Below, piece after piece: positions 24,901-34,320 of a stretch of 64,000 bases of DNA. Position numbers and translations under genes: made by a program. The stretch's first letter is position 1, and each line of letters opens with the position of its first letter. The DNA comes from Rhizophagus irregularis (taxonomy: Eukaryota; Glomeromycota; Glomeromycetes; Glomerales; Glomeraceae): assembly GCF_026210795.1 (NCBI RefSeq), contig NC_089434.1:5332001-5396000 (forward strand), written 5' to 3'. The notes beneath the pieces are model-generated. The model saw only the letters and a list, made by a program, of their open reading frames with translations. It made no database searches and was not told where the DNA came from.

Positions 24901-25240
24901 TCATATGTTTGTAGTTCCTTTTAAAGAATTTCATTTAAACTGGAAAAGTTTCATTCAAGTATGCTTTCGAAGATTCTATTGTTTATCGATCGGATATTAC
25001 GTTTTAATACGTACCCATAAATTAAAAGGGCCATTGTCCGATTTGTATCCATAACCAGAATTTTTATCAATCTATTTGCCATAAATGTAAAACAAGATGA
25101 GAAAATCATATTTGAAATTTATAACTTGTAATTTTAAAAAATATTTTTGATCTTTTATTCTTTTTTTTTTTTTGTATCGAAGACAAACTGCAAGAATATT
25201 CACATTGAACCTTTCGATAAATAGTGTATATTACCTTATT
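21966..25240. other. AT-rich, gene-poor region
   Basis: I see no supported gene. The largest frame, 23920-24240 (+, 106 codons), is rich in I, L, F and Y with two hydrophobic stretches, and this can arise by chance in such DNA. No splice-linked coding segments, RNA genes or clear transposon ends were recognised. Confidence 0.45.
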
Positions 25241-25248
25241 ACAAATAA

Positions 25249-26130
25249 TTGGAGTTTTTTTTCTCTTCAATAATTAAAATATTTGAACATGTACTTACTT
25301 TGACACTTCGTACTATTACATATGCTATTGCCAAAATTGGAAACAATAACATTGTTTATTTATTACCAAGTCATTTACTACTGTCATACTTGGATCGGGT
25401 ATCACCCCTATCGTTAAAATGGCTTGGCTTATTTGTGTGAAAATTCATCATAAAGCCATCAAACGATGGATCAATTAATACCAACCCATATATGGTAATA
25501 TATCGATAGACGATCATTAAAGTTTTAAATTTCCTTTTTGATAAATAAGGTAATAAAATTTCATAAGACTCAGATTATCCTCAAATGTTAATGTATTCTT
25601 TTATTGAAAATTTTCGATCATTTCGTGATTTCGATCTTTTCAGCTTGTTCCCATTAAAAACATATTCCAAATTAGAAAATGCAAGCTTCCAAGCCCCCTA
25701 AAGCCTTAATAAAACAAATTGTTGTTTTGATCACAAGGAATTATAAACTAATTCAATTAATCAAACAGGATGTCAATTATAATCGCCTTTTCATCGTCCT
25801 TGCCGTTGACTGTTGGCCGGTTTTCTACAAAGAAAAAACGAAAAAAAACAGCAAGCCTCCAAAAGCCTCTAAAGACCAAACTAGTTCATGTGTGAGTTGA
25901 CACAATCGGTCTTACCGTTAACTGGTTTTTGTAAAAAAAAAATCGAAAATTTTTTATATAAATAAGCTGTCCGTCCAGCGATTGAATTTTTATGACTTTA
26001 TTCATCTTTTCTTCTTTTTCCTACTTTGGTATTAAAACTTACTGAATTCATATACATTCCTTTATAATTACATTATTACAGTATTATAAATTCCTTATCA
26101 CTTTTTCTCGAAATTACCTCTTAATACATT
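25249..26130. other. Region with a diverged internal duplication
   Basis: AAGCCCCCTAAAGCC (25690) and AAGCCTCCAAAAGCC (25853) are followed by CCGTTGACTGTTGGCCGGTT (25803) and CCGTTAACTGGTTTTTG (25914) in the same order, a diverged tandem duplication of about 0.14 kb. The frames at 25249-25440 and 25679-25900 are not recognised. Confidence 0.4.
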
Positions 26131-26149
26131 TACTTCCTATCAAATCAAT

Positions 26150-26520
26150 ATTTAAATATTTTAAAAACATTATTATTATTTATTATTATTTATTATTAAC
26201 ATTTATTATTAATTATTATTTTATTATATCAATATTTAAATATTTAAATACATTATTTATTATTATTAATTATTATTATATACTGTATATATATATATAT
26301 ATTTTTACAAGATTCTAACTGAATTCTGTATGTTATAATATCATTTTTCATTCCTTTATAAAGAAAAGAAAATAATAAGGCTTGGAAGACTTTATTAAAA
26401 AATATTTATTACATCGACGAATTGCGCTAGATATATTTTTGCAGATTTTTTTTTTTGTAACACTTATCGACGAACTGTGCTAGATATATTTTTTATCGAC
26501 GAACTATACTGGATATAGTA
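26150..26520. repeat. TATTAT microsatellite and ATCGACGAAC repeat
   Basis: Bases 26170-26310 are TATTAT and TATA repeats. Three copies of ATCGACGAAYTGYGCTAGAT-like sequence start at about 26414, 26467 and 26498. Confidence 0.65.
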
Positions 26521-27230
26521 TATTTGCAGATTTTATTTATAAAACTCAATAATGTAAGTATGCAATATATTATTTACTATATTAATTGAATAACTATTCG
26601 TTATTAATTAAACATTTCTAATTAAAGCACCGGCCCAAAAAATTTGAGATTTAATTTAAGTAATAAAGAAAAGGCTGGTTTTGGTTATAAAAGGATGACG
26701 TGGTATATTTATAATTTTCGTAATAAATTGTGCAAAGATTCTTAATGAGTCTAAAATATAATTTAAGAATAATTTTACCTTTAGATAGTCAGAGGTCTGA
26801 CTGTTAATTTATTTTTTTGTAGACATTTAGCATTTAGATTAAAAGATAAAAATTTCAAAATAAAAGATTTATTTGATTTATTTGACTGATTTACTGATTT
26901 TATATGTAAAGTATATAATATATATAATTTTATTTTTTTAATAAATATAATTTTAAAAGGAACATAAAGTACAGTATGTGTATTTTTGTCTGTTCTGCAA
27001 GTTTACTTAAAACGTCAAAGTTGATTTTAAATGTCAATTTTGATTTATTTAATAAAATTCTTGTTTTTCGTTAAATTTATTAAATGATCAGCATAGACAA
27101 TTTACTTTTTGGGAAACCCGTGTCACGTTCAAAATAGTTATAAAAAAGCTTTATGTAATAGCGTAATATTATAAAACAGTGACATTCTTATGATGACAAA
27201 ACAAAATTTCATAACATATTTCTTTCTCAC
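26521..27230. other. AT-rich spacer
   Basis: No gene is recognised. A GTATATAATATATATAA stretch and an AACGTCAAAG motif are the only notable sequences. Confidence 0.4.
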
Positions 27231-27308
27231 TTATGAAACCACAAGTTCAGCACCCTTCGATGTAATGGCCTTTTGCCCAATGCCCAATTGTTTCCGGCGA
27301 ACCTTTGG

Positions 27309-27539
27309 CCAAAAGGAGGTGCTGAACTTGTAGATTCTGTATTAATAAACACAAGTTCAGGTAATGGCCTTTTGCTAAATTGTTTCCAGCGCCACTTGCT
27401 TTTGGTGGAGGCGGAGGCTAACGTACTGAGCCAGTACCTCCACAAAGGGAATGAGTAATTTGGAAACCTTGTAAACAGTCACAAGATACTGCTTCTTGTC
27501 TAATAATACAGAATCTACAAGTTCAGCACCTCCTTTTGG
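27309..27539. repeat. Perfect 35-bp inverted repeat (foldback)
   Basis: The arm at 27309-27343 and its exact reverse complement at 27505-27539 flank a 161-bp loop. Both arms encode the same peptide on opposite strands ([13 protein letters not shown]). The loop contains further partial copies (ACAAGTTCAG, GTAATGGCCTTTTG). It adjoins the proline-rich repeat and appears to come from an inverted duplication of its 5' end. Confidence 0.9.
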
Positions 27540-27873
27540 ACAACTTTTTCGTCCAGATAACTTTGCTTTTGGACAAAGAGAACCACCACCAAAAGAAACC
27601 CACCAAAAGAACCATCAAAAGCACCACCGCCCCCCACCTCCACCAAAAGAACCACCTAAACCTGCACCAGCATCAACACCTCTACCCAAAGAGCCACCAA
27701 AAGCACCAGCACCGCCACCTCCTCCTCCGCCAAAAGGGCCCCCACAAAAAAAAACATCAAAAACCCCAGCACCACCACCTCCACCTCCACCAAAAGAAGG
27801 TTCACCAAAAGGACATCCACCCAAAGAAACAACACCTCTACTAATCCAGAAAGGGATATGGAGTATAAAATAA
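27496..27873 (+). CDS. Proline-rich low-complexity ORF
   Basis: The frame is 125 codons with no ATG at its start; the nearest usable codon is TTG. It begins [20 protein letters not shown] and continues as repeats of [13 protein letters not shown] and PAPAS to IQKGIWSIK. It could be the tail exon of a proline-rich protein, as in formin-like or WASP-like linkers, or a transcribed minisatellite. The opposite strand (27615-27914) is a glycine-rich frame and cannot be excluded. No domain is visible. Confidence 0.35.
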   Translation: MSNNTESTSSAPPFGQLFRPDNFAFGQREPPPKETHQKNHQKHHRPPPPPKEPPKPAPASTPLPKEPPKAPAPPPPPPPKGPPQKKTSKTPAPPPPPPPKEGSPKGHPPKETTPLLIQKGIWSIK

Positions 27874-27914
27874 TCTGCGTACAGTAAATTCAGTTTATCT
27901 ATACGCTGCGTCAA

Positions 27915-28740
27915 CTGCGCGGGACAAGGCCTAATCCGTTGCCAGAAATTACACTTCGGTCTTGTAAATCGATATCAGAAATTACGATACAGCTTTGTGC
28001 TGTATGTTTCTTTTAAAAAAATTATATATATAATATTGAAGTTTTGTAAGGTGAAGCTGGTTTGTGAGAGATCGTAATCGCTTATTCGAGTTTATCAACT
28101 TTGGATTGTAGTAGTATATAATTATTTTCTCGAGTGAGGTTTATTAAATCAGAAGTTTCCTGTTTTAATTTTTAAAAAAAATAAATAGGTATATATTTGT
28201 TAGTAAACCCGACGCATAATATCAAATATTCGTAAAAATTATTTTATAAGAAAAAAATTGAACCTTCGGAACCGAATATTTTTTTGGGAAGAGAAAGCAA
28301 AAAAAATTAACTCCTAGATCACGTCACGATTTTATAGGATTTTACGACGCGACGTCTACGATTTCATAATTAAACGTGTTCACCTTTTGGAAGATTAGCG
28401 CGTGTACTTTGCATTTTAGGAACATGTTATTAGTTTTATTAGTTTGTATATCACATGAAAGTTTTATTTATGCAGACTTCGTAAATCCGATCCTGGTGTA
28501 ACAAATAACAGGTGATCGATAAATCATAAATAAGGCCCATCAAAAAATAAACCGCGTCTAACCCATCCATTAAGGTATTTAATCAAAACTCATAAATACG
28601 ATAAATACGAAGCTTTTTTTAAGAAGGTATTGGTCAATTAGACAATATTTTAGTTGTGTAAGTGTTAATATAATAATAATAATATTTTATAAAAGTTATT
28701 TTATTCTTTATTTGTTCCGTAAGCGCTATTATTAATAAAT
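27915..28740. other. Spacer upstream of the zinc-finger locus
   Basis: No coding segment is recognised. The 28550-28740 part, with AT-rich boxes leading into the ATG at 28769, may contain the promoter of the zinc-finger gene. Confidence 0.35.
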
Positions 28741-28768
28741 TTGTATTTATAACTTTTTAGTTAACGTA

Positions 28769-29291
28769 ATGGCGTCAAATTCAAGTTCTAGTAATCTTTT
28801 CTTTCCTTCCCAAACACCTGCTTCGCCAAATTTTCTTTGTAAAGTATGCCTTCGTTCATTTCATTCAGAACGTGGATTGTTACTGCATCGCAAAGCTATC
28901 AGTAAATGTAATAGACTTACAGAACATATTACGTCAAATTCAAGTTCTAGTAATCTTTACTCTCCTTCCCAAACACCTTCTTCGCCAAATTTTCTTTGTA
29001 AAGCGTGCCTTCGTTCATTTCATTCAGAACGTGGATTGTTACTGCATCGCGACACTATCTGTGAATATAATAGACCTACAGAACATATTACCATCACGAA
29101 CAATTAAAGAATTCCATGAAATTTTTGTATATTATATTCATGAGAAATTAAGCAAAAATCACACCATAGCTTTGGCTGGACGTCGAACAATTTCTTCTCC
29201 CTGTACCTCAAAAGTCAATTTTTCTCATTTTCGTGGATTTATTCATACTTTTCAAGTCAAGAGGGGTATTTATATAATTATCTCAAATTAG
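28769..29291 (+). pseudogene. Duplicated C2HC zinc-finger gene, frameshifted and truncated
   Basis: The ATG frame encodes two near-identical 53-codon units (159-bp tandem repeat, starts 28775 and 28934). Each has a Ser-rich linker, then CKxCLRSFHSERGLLLHR, with C-x2-C-x12-H and a cysteine four to six residues later, so a C2HC finger is likely. The first frame stops at 29107. A continuation in the next frame (about 29092-29291) reads EFHEIFVYYIHEKLSKNHT and FRGFIHTFQVKRGIY, which looks like the rest of the original protein. That implies a frameshift or an unrecognised intron, and then truncation. It may be a lineage-specific DNA-binding or transposon-derived protein. It is probably a pseudogene, although the zinc-finger part alone could be translated. 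Confidence 0.6.
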
Positions 29292-29339
29292 AAGAAAAAT
29301 AGATTTATTTAGAAATTTATATAGAAATAATAAAAGGGC

Positions 29340-29474
29340 ATTGCTAAATCTCACCACAGGTGATTTTCACCGCACCAGCATCAGCAAATATCAATGGAGT
29401 TTCATGACATATTTATTTTAATTCTGCCCGAAATTCTTGTAAGATGACAATCAAAAGCGGTGATATTTAGCAAT
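29340..29474. mobile_element. Short MITE, 135 bp
   Basis: The inverted ends are ATTGCTAAATCTCACCAC (left) and ATTGCTAAATATCACCGC (right, reverse strand), 16 of 18 identical. A target duplication is not clear. It lies just downstream of the broken zinc-finger gene. Confidence 0.7.
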
Positions 29475-29764
29475 ACTCAATAAAATTGAAATTTACCACT
29501 AGGTTTGATTTTTTTTATTAATAATTTGAATTTTTTGAGGTTTATCACAAATAAAAGAAATATTATCAGATAATTTATAAAGTGATCTGCTTTCTTCTTT
29601 AAGAATTTCTACTATTGCAACCTTAGAATTAATAAGTTTGCCTTCATCTTTTCATAGTTTTGCAAAAAAAAATGATACATACATATCAATTACCGCGCAT
29701 ATAATAAAATTTATTTCTTATTAAAATCGGGTTTATTGGCTAAATTTGATTTTCGAATCCATAA

Positions 29765-29915
29765 TTCTGGCCAAATTGGATTAATTCCGGCCAACTTTAT
29801 TATGTCGGCCTAAATTTGATAAAAATTGAAAAATGCATTCTAGCCAAATTGGCTTAATTCCGGTCAACTTTATAATGCCGGCCTAAATTTGATAAAAATT
29901 GAAAAATGCAGTATA
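29765..29915. repeat. Two-copy tandem repeat, 73-bp period, with GGCC motifs
   Basis: The unit CCAAATTGGNTTAATTCCGG starts at 29771 and again at 29844. Each is followed by GCCGGCCTAAATTTGATAAA-like sequence. Related GGCCAGAATTA/TAATTCTGGCC motifs occur at about 565, 4521, 47040 and 60745, which suggests a dispersed element family with this terminal motif. Confidence 0.65.
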
Positions 29916-29919
29916 AAAT

Positions 29920-30550
29920 CTTGTTGATATTTAAAAGTATGTTAATGTTTTTTAAGGTATATATTTTATTTGCTAAAAATAAGAATTAATAAGAATTAAG
30001 AAAAACTTTAAATTTGTCAAATATAATAAATAATTTAAAACTTCAAATTAAGATAGAAAGTATTTTATATAATTTTATAATAAAAAAAAAGTTCAAAAAA
30101 ATATTAATTCAAAATCTATAAAGAAAAAATTTTTTTTTTTTTATTATATTTATATAATAATATTATCTGTTATTATTCTAAATAGTTTAAATATTTTGAA
30201 AAAATCATAATTTATTCCCAAATTTTGTAAATTTTAAAGAATTATAATATTACAAATATAGTAATTTTATTTTATAAAAAGCAATTAAAATTATTTGACC
30301 ATTTATTTTATATAGTTATATTAAATAATTAATTTATTATAAATAATAATAAACTTAATAAGATAAAAAATAATTTTATAATAGTAAAACTTGTATAAAT
30401 TTAATATTTTTAAAAAAAGCAATTATATTAATATAATTTGACATTTATTATATGTATAAATAAATAGAATTCTACCTACTATTAAAATAAGTCACTTTAC
30501 ATCACTTGAAATCAATATTCAATATATTTAATATGATTAATATATATTAT
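29920..30550. other. AT-rich spacer, no gene
   Basis: The sequence is almost pure A and T with many stops in all frames. Nothing is recognised. Confidence 0.5.
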
Positions 30551-30555
30551 ATATA

Positions 30556-31566
30556 CAGATGGCTTGCTAACAAACCATTTTAATACAAAATTAAATACCT
30601 TCACAAAATACATGAGTACAGGTTGGGTAATAATAAATGATAAAAATAAGGTAATACTGAAATGTAGTAACTTAATTACAGAATGGCCATCATCTATATG
30701 TGCAAAATTGAGAGCTATTCTATCAGCTATACTGGGTCAGAAAGCAAATATCTTTACAGTTTCTTAAGCCACGATAGATAGCATCAATTACATAAGAATA
30801 AATTTAATGAATAGAAAAAATAAAATATGAATATGGTATAAAAACAACAATTACAGCATAATTAGTACAGTTTACCCTTCCTATAGCGAATTTTGATATA
30901 ACAAATCATGTGACGCTTAGCCAATAAAATATCCCTCACTATAATGAAGTAACCAATCAAATTCTTCAAATTTTTCGTTAACTTGCTATAACAAATTTGA
31001 GGTGCAGAATGGCTTCTTCGCTATATCAAGGGTAGATTAGTATAATTAATCTTATTGATAGCAAACATTTAGAAGTGAAACTAATAAAGGTCAAAAACCA
31101 CTCAGAAGTTAAAGGTAATAAAAAAGCAGATAGAGTAGCAAAAATGATACAGGAAAATTAATCTGCATCATAATTAATGATTTATAACAAAAGGACTTAA
31201 AATATAATTTATATTGGGATGATAAAAAGGTAAACAGATATATCAGAAAATTTATAGATAATTTATATACTGTAAGTTTGTAGAAGCATCATGGTCTTTC
31301 AACAGAAGAATTTTCCAAGATATGATATACATGATATAAAAAAAAGTTACTTGGGCATTATTTAAAAAGAATATAAAATTTAACTGCACAACAACATCAG
31401 TAAATAACAATTTCATTAAACACTTAAAACTTATAAACAATTTATTACCAACTCTGAAAATTATGAAAGAAAGGAGATATGATTTATATGGAGATGTAAA
31501 GTGCAGGCTATGTCTTGTAGAAAATGAAGATGACGATCACATAATTTACAATCATATAATAGGTAA
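30556..31566 (+). pseudogene. LINE ORF2 C-terminal relic (RNase H plus zinc finger)
   Basis: The first frame starts TDGLLTNH, contains GWVIINDKNKVIL and EWPSSICAKLRAIL, and stops at about 30767. In a LINE RNase H these positions would be TDGS, GxGW and WPSSTRAEL. The catalytic glutamate of the last motif is replaced by lysine. After a MITE insertion (30868-31040) the domain resumes with KVKNHSEVKGNKKADRVAK (catalytic Asp kept). A later frame reads WALFKKNIKFNC, NNLLPTLKIMKERRYDLYGD, and a CRLC...H...H finger (31500-31560). The reverse transcriptase part is missing, so the copy is 5'-truncated and dead. It lies next to the truncated end of the XPF pseudogene. Confidence 0.8.
30868..31040. mobile_element. 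Tc1/mariner-like MITE, 173 bp, nested in the LINE
   Basis: It is flanked by TA (30866-30867 and 31041-31042). The ends are CAGTTTACCCTTCCTATAGC (left) and CTAATCTACCCTTGATATAG (right, reverse strand), both followed by CGAA. The LINE RNase H homology stops before it and resumes after it. The same CAGTYTACCCTTCC end occurs at about 42048. Confidence 0.75.
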
Positions 31567-31769
31567 AAATTACAGCTAATAAGTTTTTTTAGGAAGTTTG
31601 TATATTTAAAAACAAAAAATATTTTGATTATGATTATCAAATAGGCAAAAATTTTTTTTAAAAAATTTGTGCTATATGTAAGAATAAGAACTTTTTTTTT
31701 TAAAAAAAAATAATAATGTAATTTAATAATCACAAATTCGCTATTCTTGAGCTTTTCTTAAAGGAATTT

Positions 31770-33870
31770 AATTAAATTTAAACTATTTACTTCCTTACAT
31801 CTTTCTTTACCATTTTCATTAAACAAATTTTTACTCACTTTACTCATTCCACTTTTCCATTTAAATAATTTTTTAGTAATCTTTCCAACATAATACTACT
31901 TTTATCCAATCCTTGTCTTTCAGCAATATGCATAGTTGATAAATACTCCCTTAGTTGTGAATATTCCCTTTCATTTTCCATCATTATCAATATAGTATTG
32001 TTTAAATGATCTAAATCTTCTTCGGAAGAATTTCTTGAAGTTTCAGTAGCGTGACTTGTTATATCTTATTCAATCTCTTGTAATATTTCTGCCAATAAAT
32101 TCCATTTTGGAACTTCTTCTAATACAGGCTGTATATCCGGAGGTAATTTTGATGTCGGATATGTTTGAATAAGAATTTTTTTGAGTATTATCTGTAGGAT
32201 TTGTAGTTGATGTACGAACGAATACACATCTTTTCGCCACCTAAATAAAGTAAACCCCGATAAATTTGTATAACCAGTCAAACGTAAACTTTGTAAAAAT
32301 ATATCTATGAATATAATTACACTAAAAATCGTACAGCATCCAAAGATAACCAAGGAGATTCTTGTTGTTGTGATAAAGCAGAAGTGGGAGTTTGACTTGT
32401 AATAATGGTTTCTAAAAAACTATTAAATGATACGCAACCATAACTAACCAAGTAACAATAATATTAAAAGTTGATTCAGTTAAATTCAAAAAAGAACCCA
32501 AAAAGAAATTAACGAAAAAACTTAATCAAATACATACCCAAGTAACTTTCTTAGAGTAGTTAAATCATTAACTATCAACTTAGTTTTTGATCTGACACGA
32601 TGCCAGACAGGTTCCAAATTGTCGTTTTATTATTACATCGAAATGAATTTTCTACTGATAAATCATCAACGTTGAATTAATCACAAACTTTCGGTTAAAA
32701 TAAAAATACTGGAAATTTTATAACTTACCCAATTTCCATCCCCCTTTTTTGTTCACTTAAACAAGCTTCAATACATTTGGTAATAGCCTGTTGAATTTCG
32801 TTCATTGATGGGTTTAAAGGTTGATACAATCCTGCTACATCCGCTTTACGCTGTTCTAAGCAATCCCTTATCACATCACATGAAATCTGGTGAACATAAA
32901 TACAAGACAAACCTCGGATATAAAAAAACTTTACGTAATTGAAGTTTGTAAAGGTGATAATCCTGATGAAATAAATGACTTTATAAATCCCTCCTACAAT
33001 AAATACAGGGAGCATAACGATATTAAAAAAACAAATTATATATTAGAGTAATAAGAAAAGCATGAAGGTATGTACCTTATTCTCTTCTTTTAAATATTCT
33101 CAAGATGAATACTTCTGTTGAAGTTTCATTCACCCTAAAGCAAAAGAAGTACATATGTTAATCAATTCGATGTTAAATTTATACATAAACAAAAAACTTG
33201 TCCAACAAAGATATAACCAAAAAAGGTATCACCCATTTGTAAAAGAAAAAAATATGCAATACCTTTCAGCGTGCATAACTAAAATTCTAGTAATCAGATA
33301 AGTTTTTGTAAAAGATCAATTATAAGTATTCTTGAAGTTATAGACCAGAAACGTATAATTCTGATCTATAAATAAATTAAATAAATACTTTTAAATTATG
33401 ATTCTTTATTCATTGATCATTTTTATTTTCTCTCTTTTTTTTTTCCTTGATACAATAATATCAGATATATTTAAATTTGCGTTCCATTAAATCCATCCTT
33501 ATTTCCGATTTTCTTTTCTTCATAGCTTTTACTTATTAAAAATTTTAATTTTACTAATCTTTCATTTCTAATCTTTATTAATCTTTATAAATTTACTCCT
33601 TCTCAATTCTCTTATCGTGAATTAACCTTTCTCTAGAATTAGTTTCATTATTAACAACGCGAAGTCCAGGATTCTTGACAACCACATTCAGCAAGTTCTT
33701 CTTTAATAAAGTTTAACTCGTGTCCATTAGCATTCAGTAATATTACTAAAGATTCTTTATCAGAATAAATTTTTAGTAGTGCACTACGTAAGCCAAACCA
33801 CGGCTTAACATAAGTAAACCATCTTCAGATAACAATTTTTCGATAAGGTGACGATAGATTTCTAGTGGGA
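31770..33870 (-). pseudogene. XPF/ERCC4 (Rad1-type) repair endonuclease pseudogene
   Basis: XPF is the nuclease subunit of the XPF-ERCC1 nucleotide-excision-repair enzyme. Reading on the minus strand, matching segments occur in family order: EKLLSEDGLLMLSRGL (33830-33790), SLVILLNANGHELNFIKEEL, NPGLRVVNNETNSRER (about 33650), NETSTEVFILRIF (about 33130), SGLSPLQTSIT (about 32960), DCLEQRKADVAGLYQPLNPS with MNEIQQAITKCIEACL (32870-32740), EPVWHRVRSKTKLIVNDLTT (about 32600), CVSFNSFLETIITSQTPTS with SPWLSLDA (32430-32330), PVLEEVPKWNLLAEILQEIE (32130-32066), REYSQLREYL (about 31960), and SGMSKVSKNLF (about 31840). Introns with GTAAGT and GTATGT donors are still present, so it is a genomic copy and not a processed one. 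Several frameshifts, a stop after the LAEILQEIE segment, and the total absence of the C-terminal ERCC4 nuclease and helix-hairpin-helix domains show that it is broken. Confidence 0.8.
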
Positions 33871-34010
33871 GTGTGCAATAATATGTAAGCTGAGTTGAGG
33901 AAAGCGGAGGTAAGTTTGTATGAGAGCATATTTGAAAACGAGAGGAATAATGAGATTCGGGAGGTGATCTTACTGGAAAAAAGTCGGAATCATTTATGAA
34001 GACATTGTAG

Positions 34011-34191
34011 GTTCAGAAGGTGGTTCTGTTCTTTCTTTCTCTTCCAATCAAGGTGGCAACATCCTGTTTCCGTAAGGTACAGTCGTGTTTTGGTTATCAG
34101 TTTATCGAATTACTTTTAGTCTTAGTATGTAGAACTCGGTAATTTTTACTGTAACTCCGTTCGTTTTGTGAATTAAAAATAAAAATAAAAA
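34011..34191 (+). mobile_element. Short retroelement (SINE or truncated LINE) with 19-bp target duplication
   Basis: Flanks 33992-34010 and 34192-34210 are 18/19 identical (ATTTATGAMGACATTGTAG). The insert ends in an AAAAATAAAAATAAAAAA tail, which indicates target-primed reverse transcription in + orientation. Its 3' part (TACTGTAACYYCGTTC, TTTTGTGAA) matches 37100-37140, so a family exists. It sits between the XPF pseudogene and TPX2. Confidence 0.85.
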
Positions 34192-34320
34192 ATTTATGAC
34201 GACATTGTAGTAACAACTAATTTTTTTGTCGATCATTTTCCGTTAGATTTGAAATTGATTTTTTATTTCAAATGATTAATTTAATTGTATAGTGTTTTTT
34301 TCAAATTTGTCAACCATCTA

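Noticed and set aside
27615-27914. Glycine-rich minus-strand ORF
   Set aside because: It mirrors the proline codons of the opposite frame; only one can be the source and there is no independent evidence.
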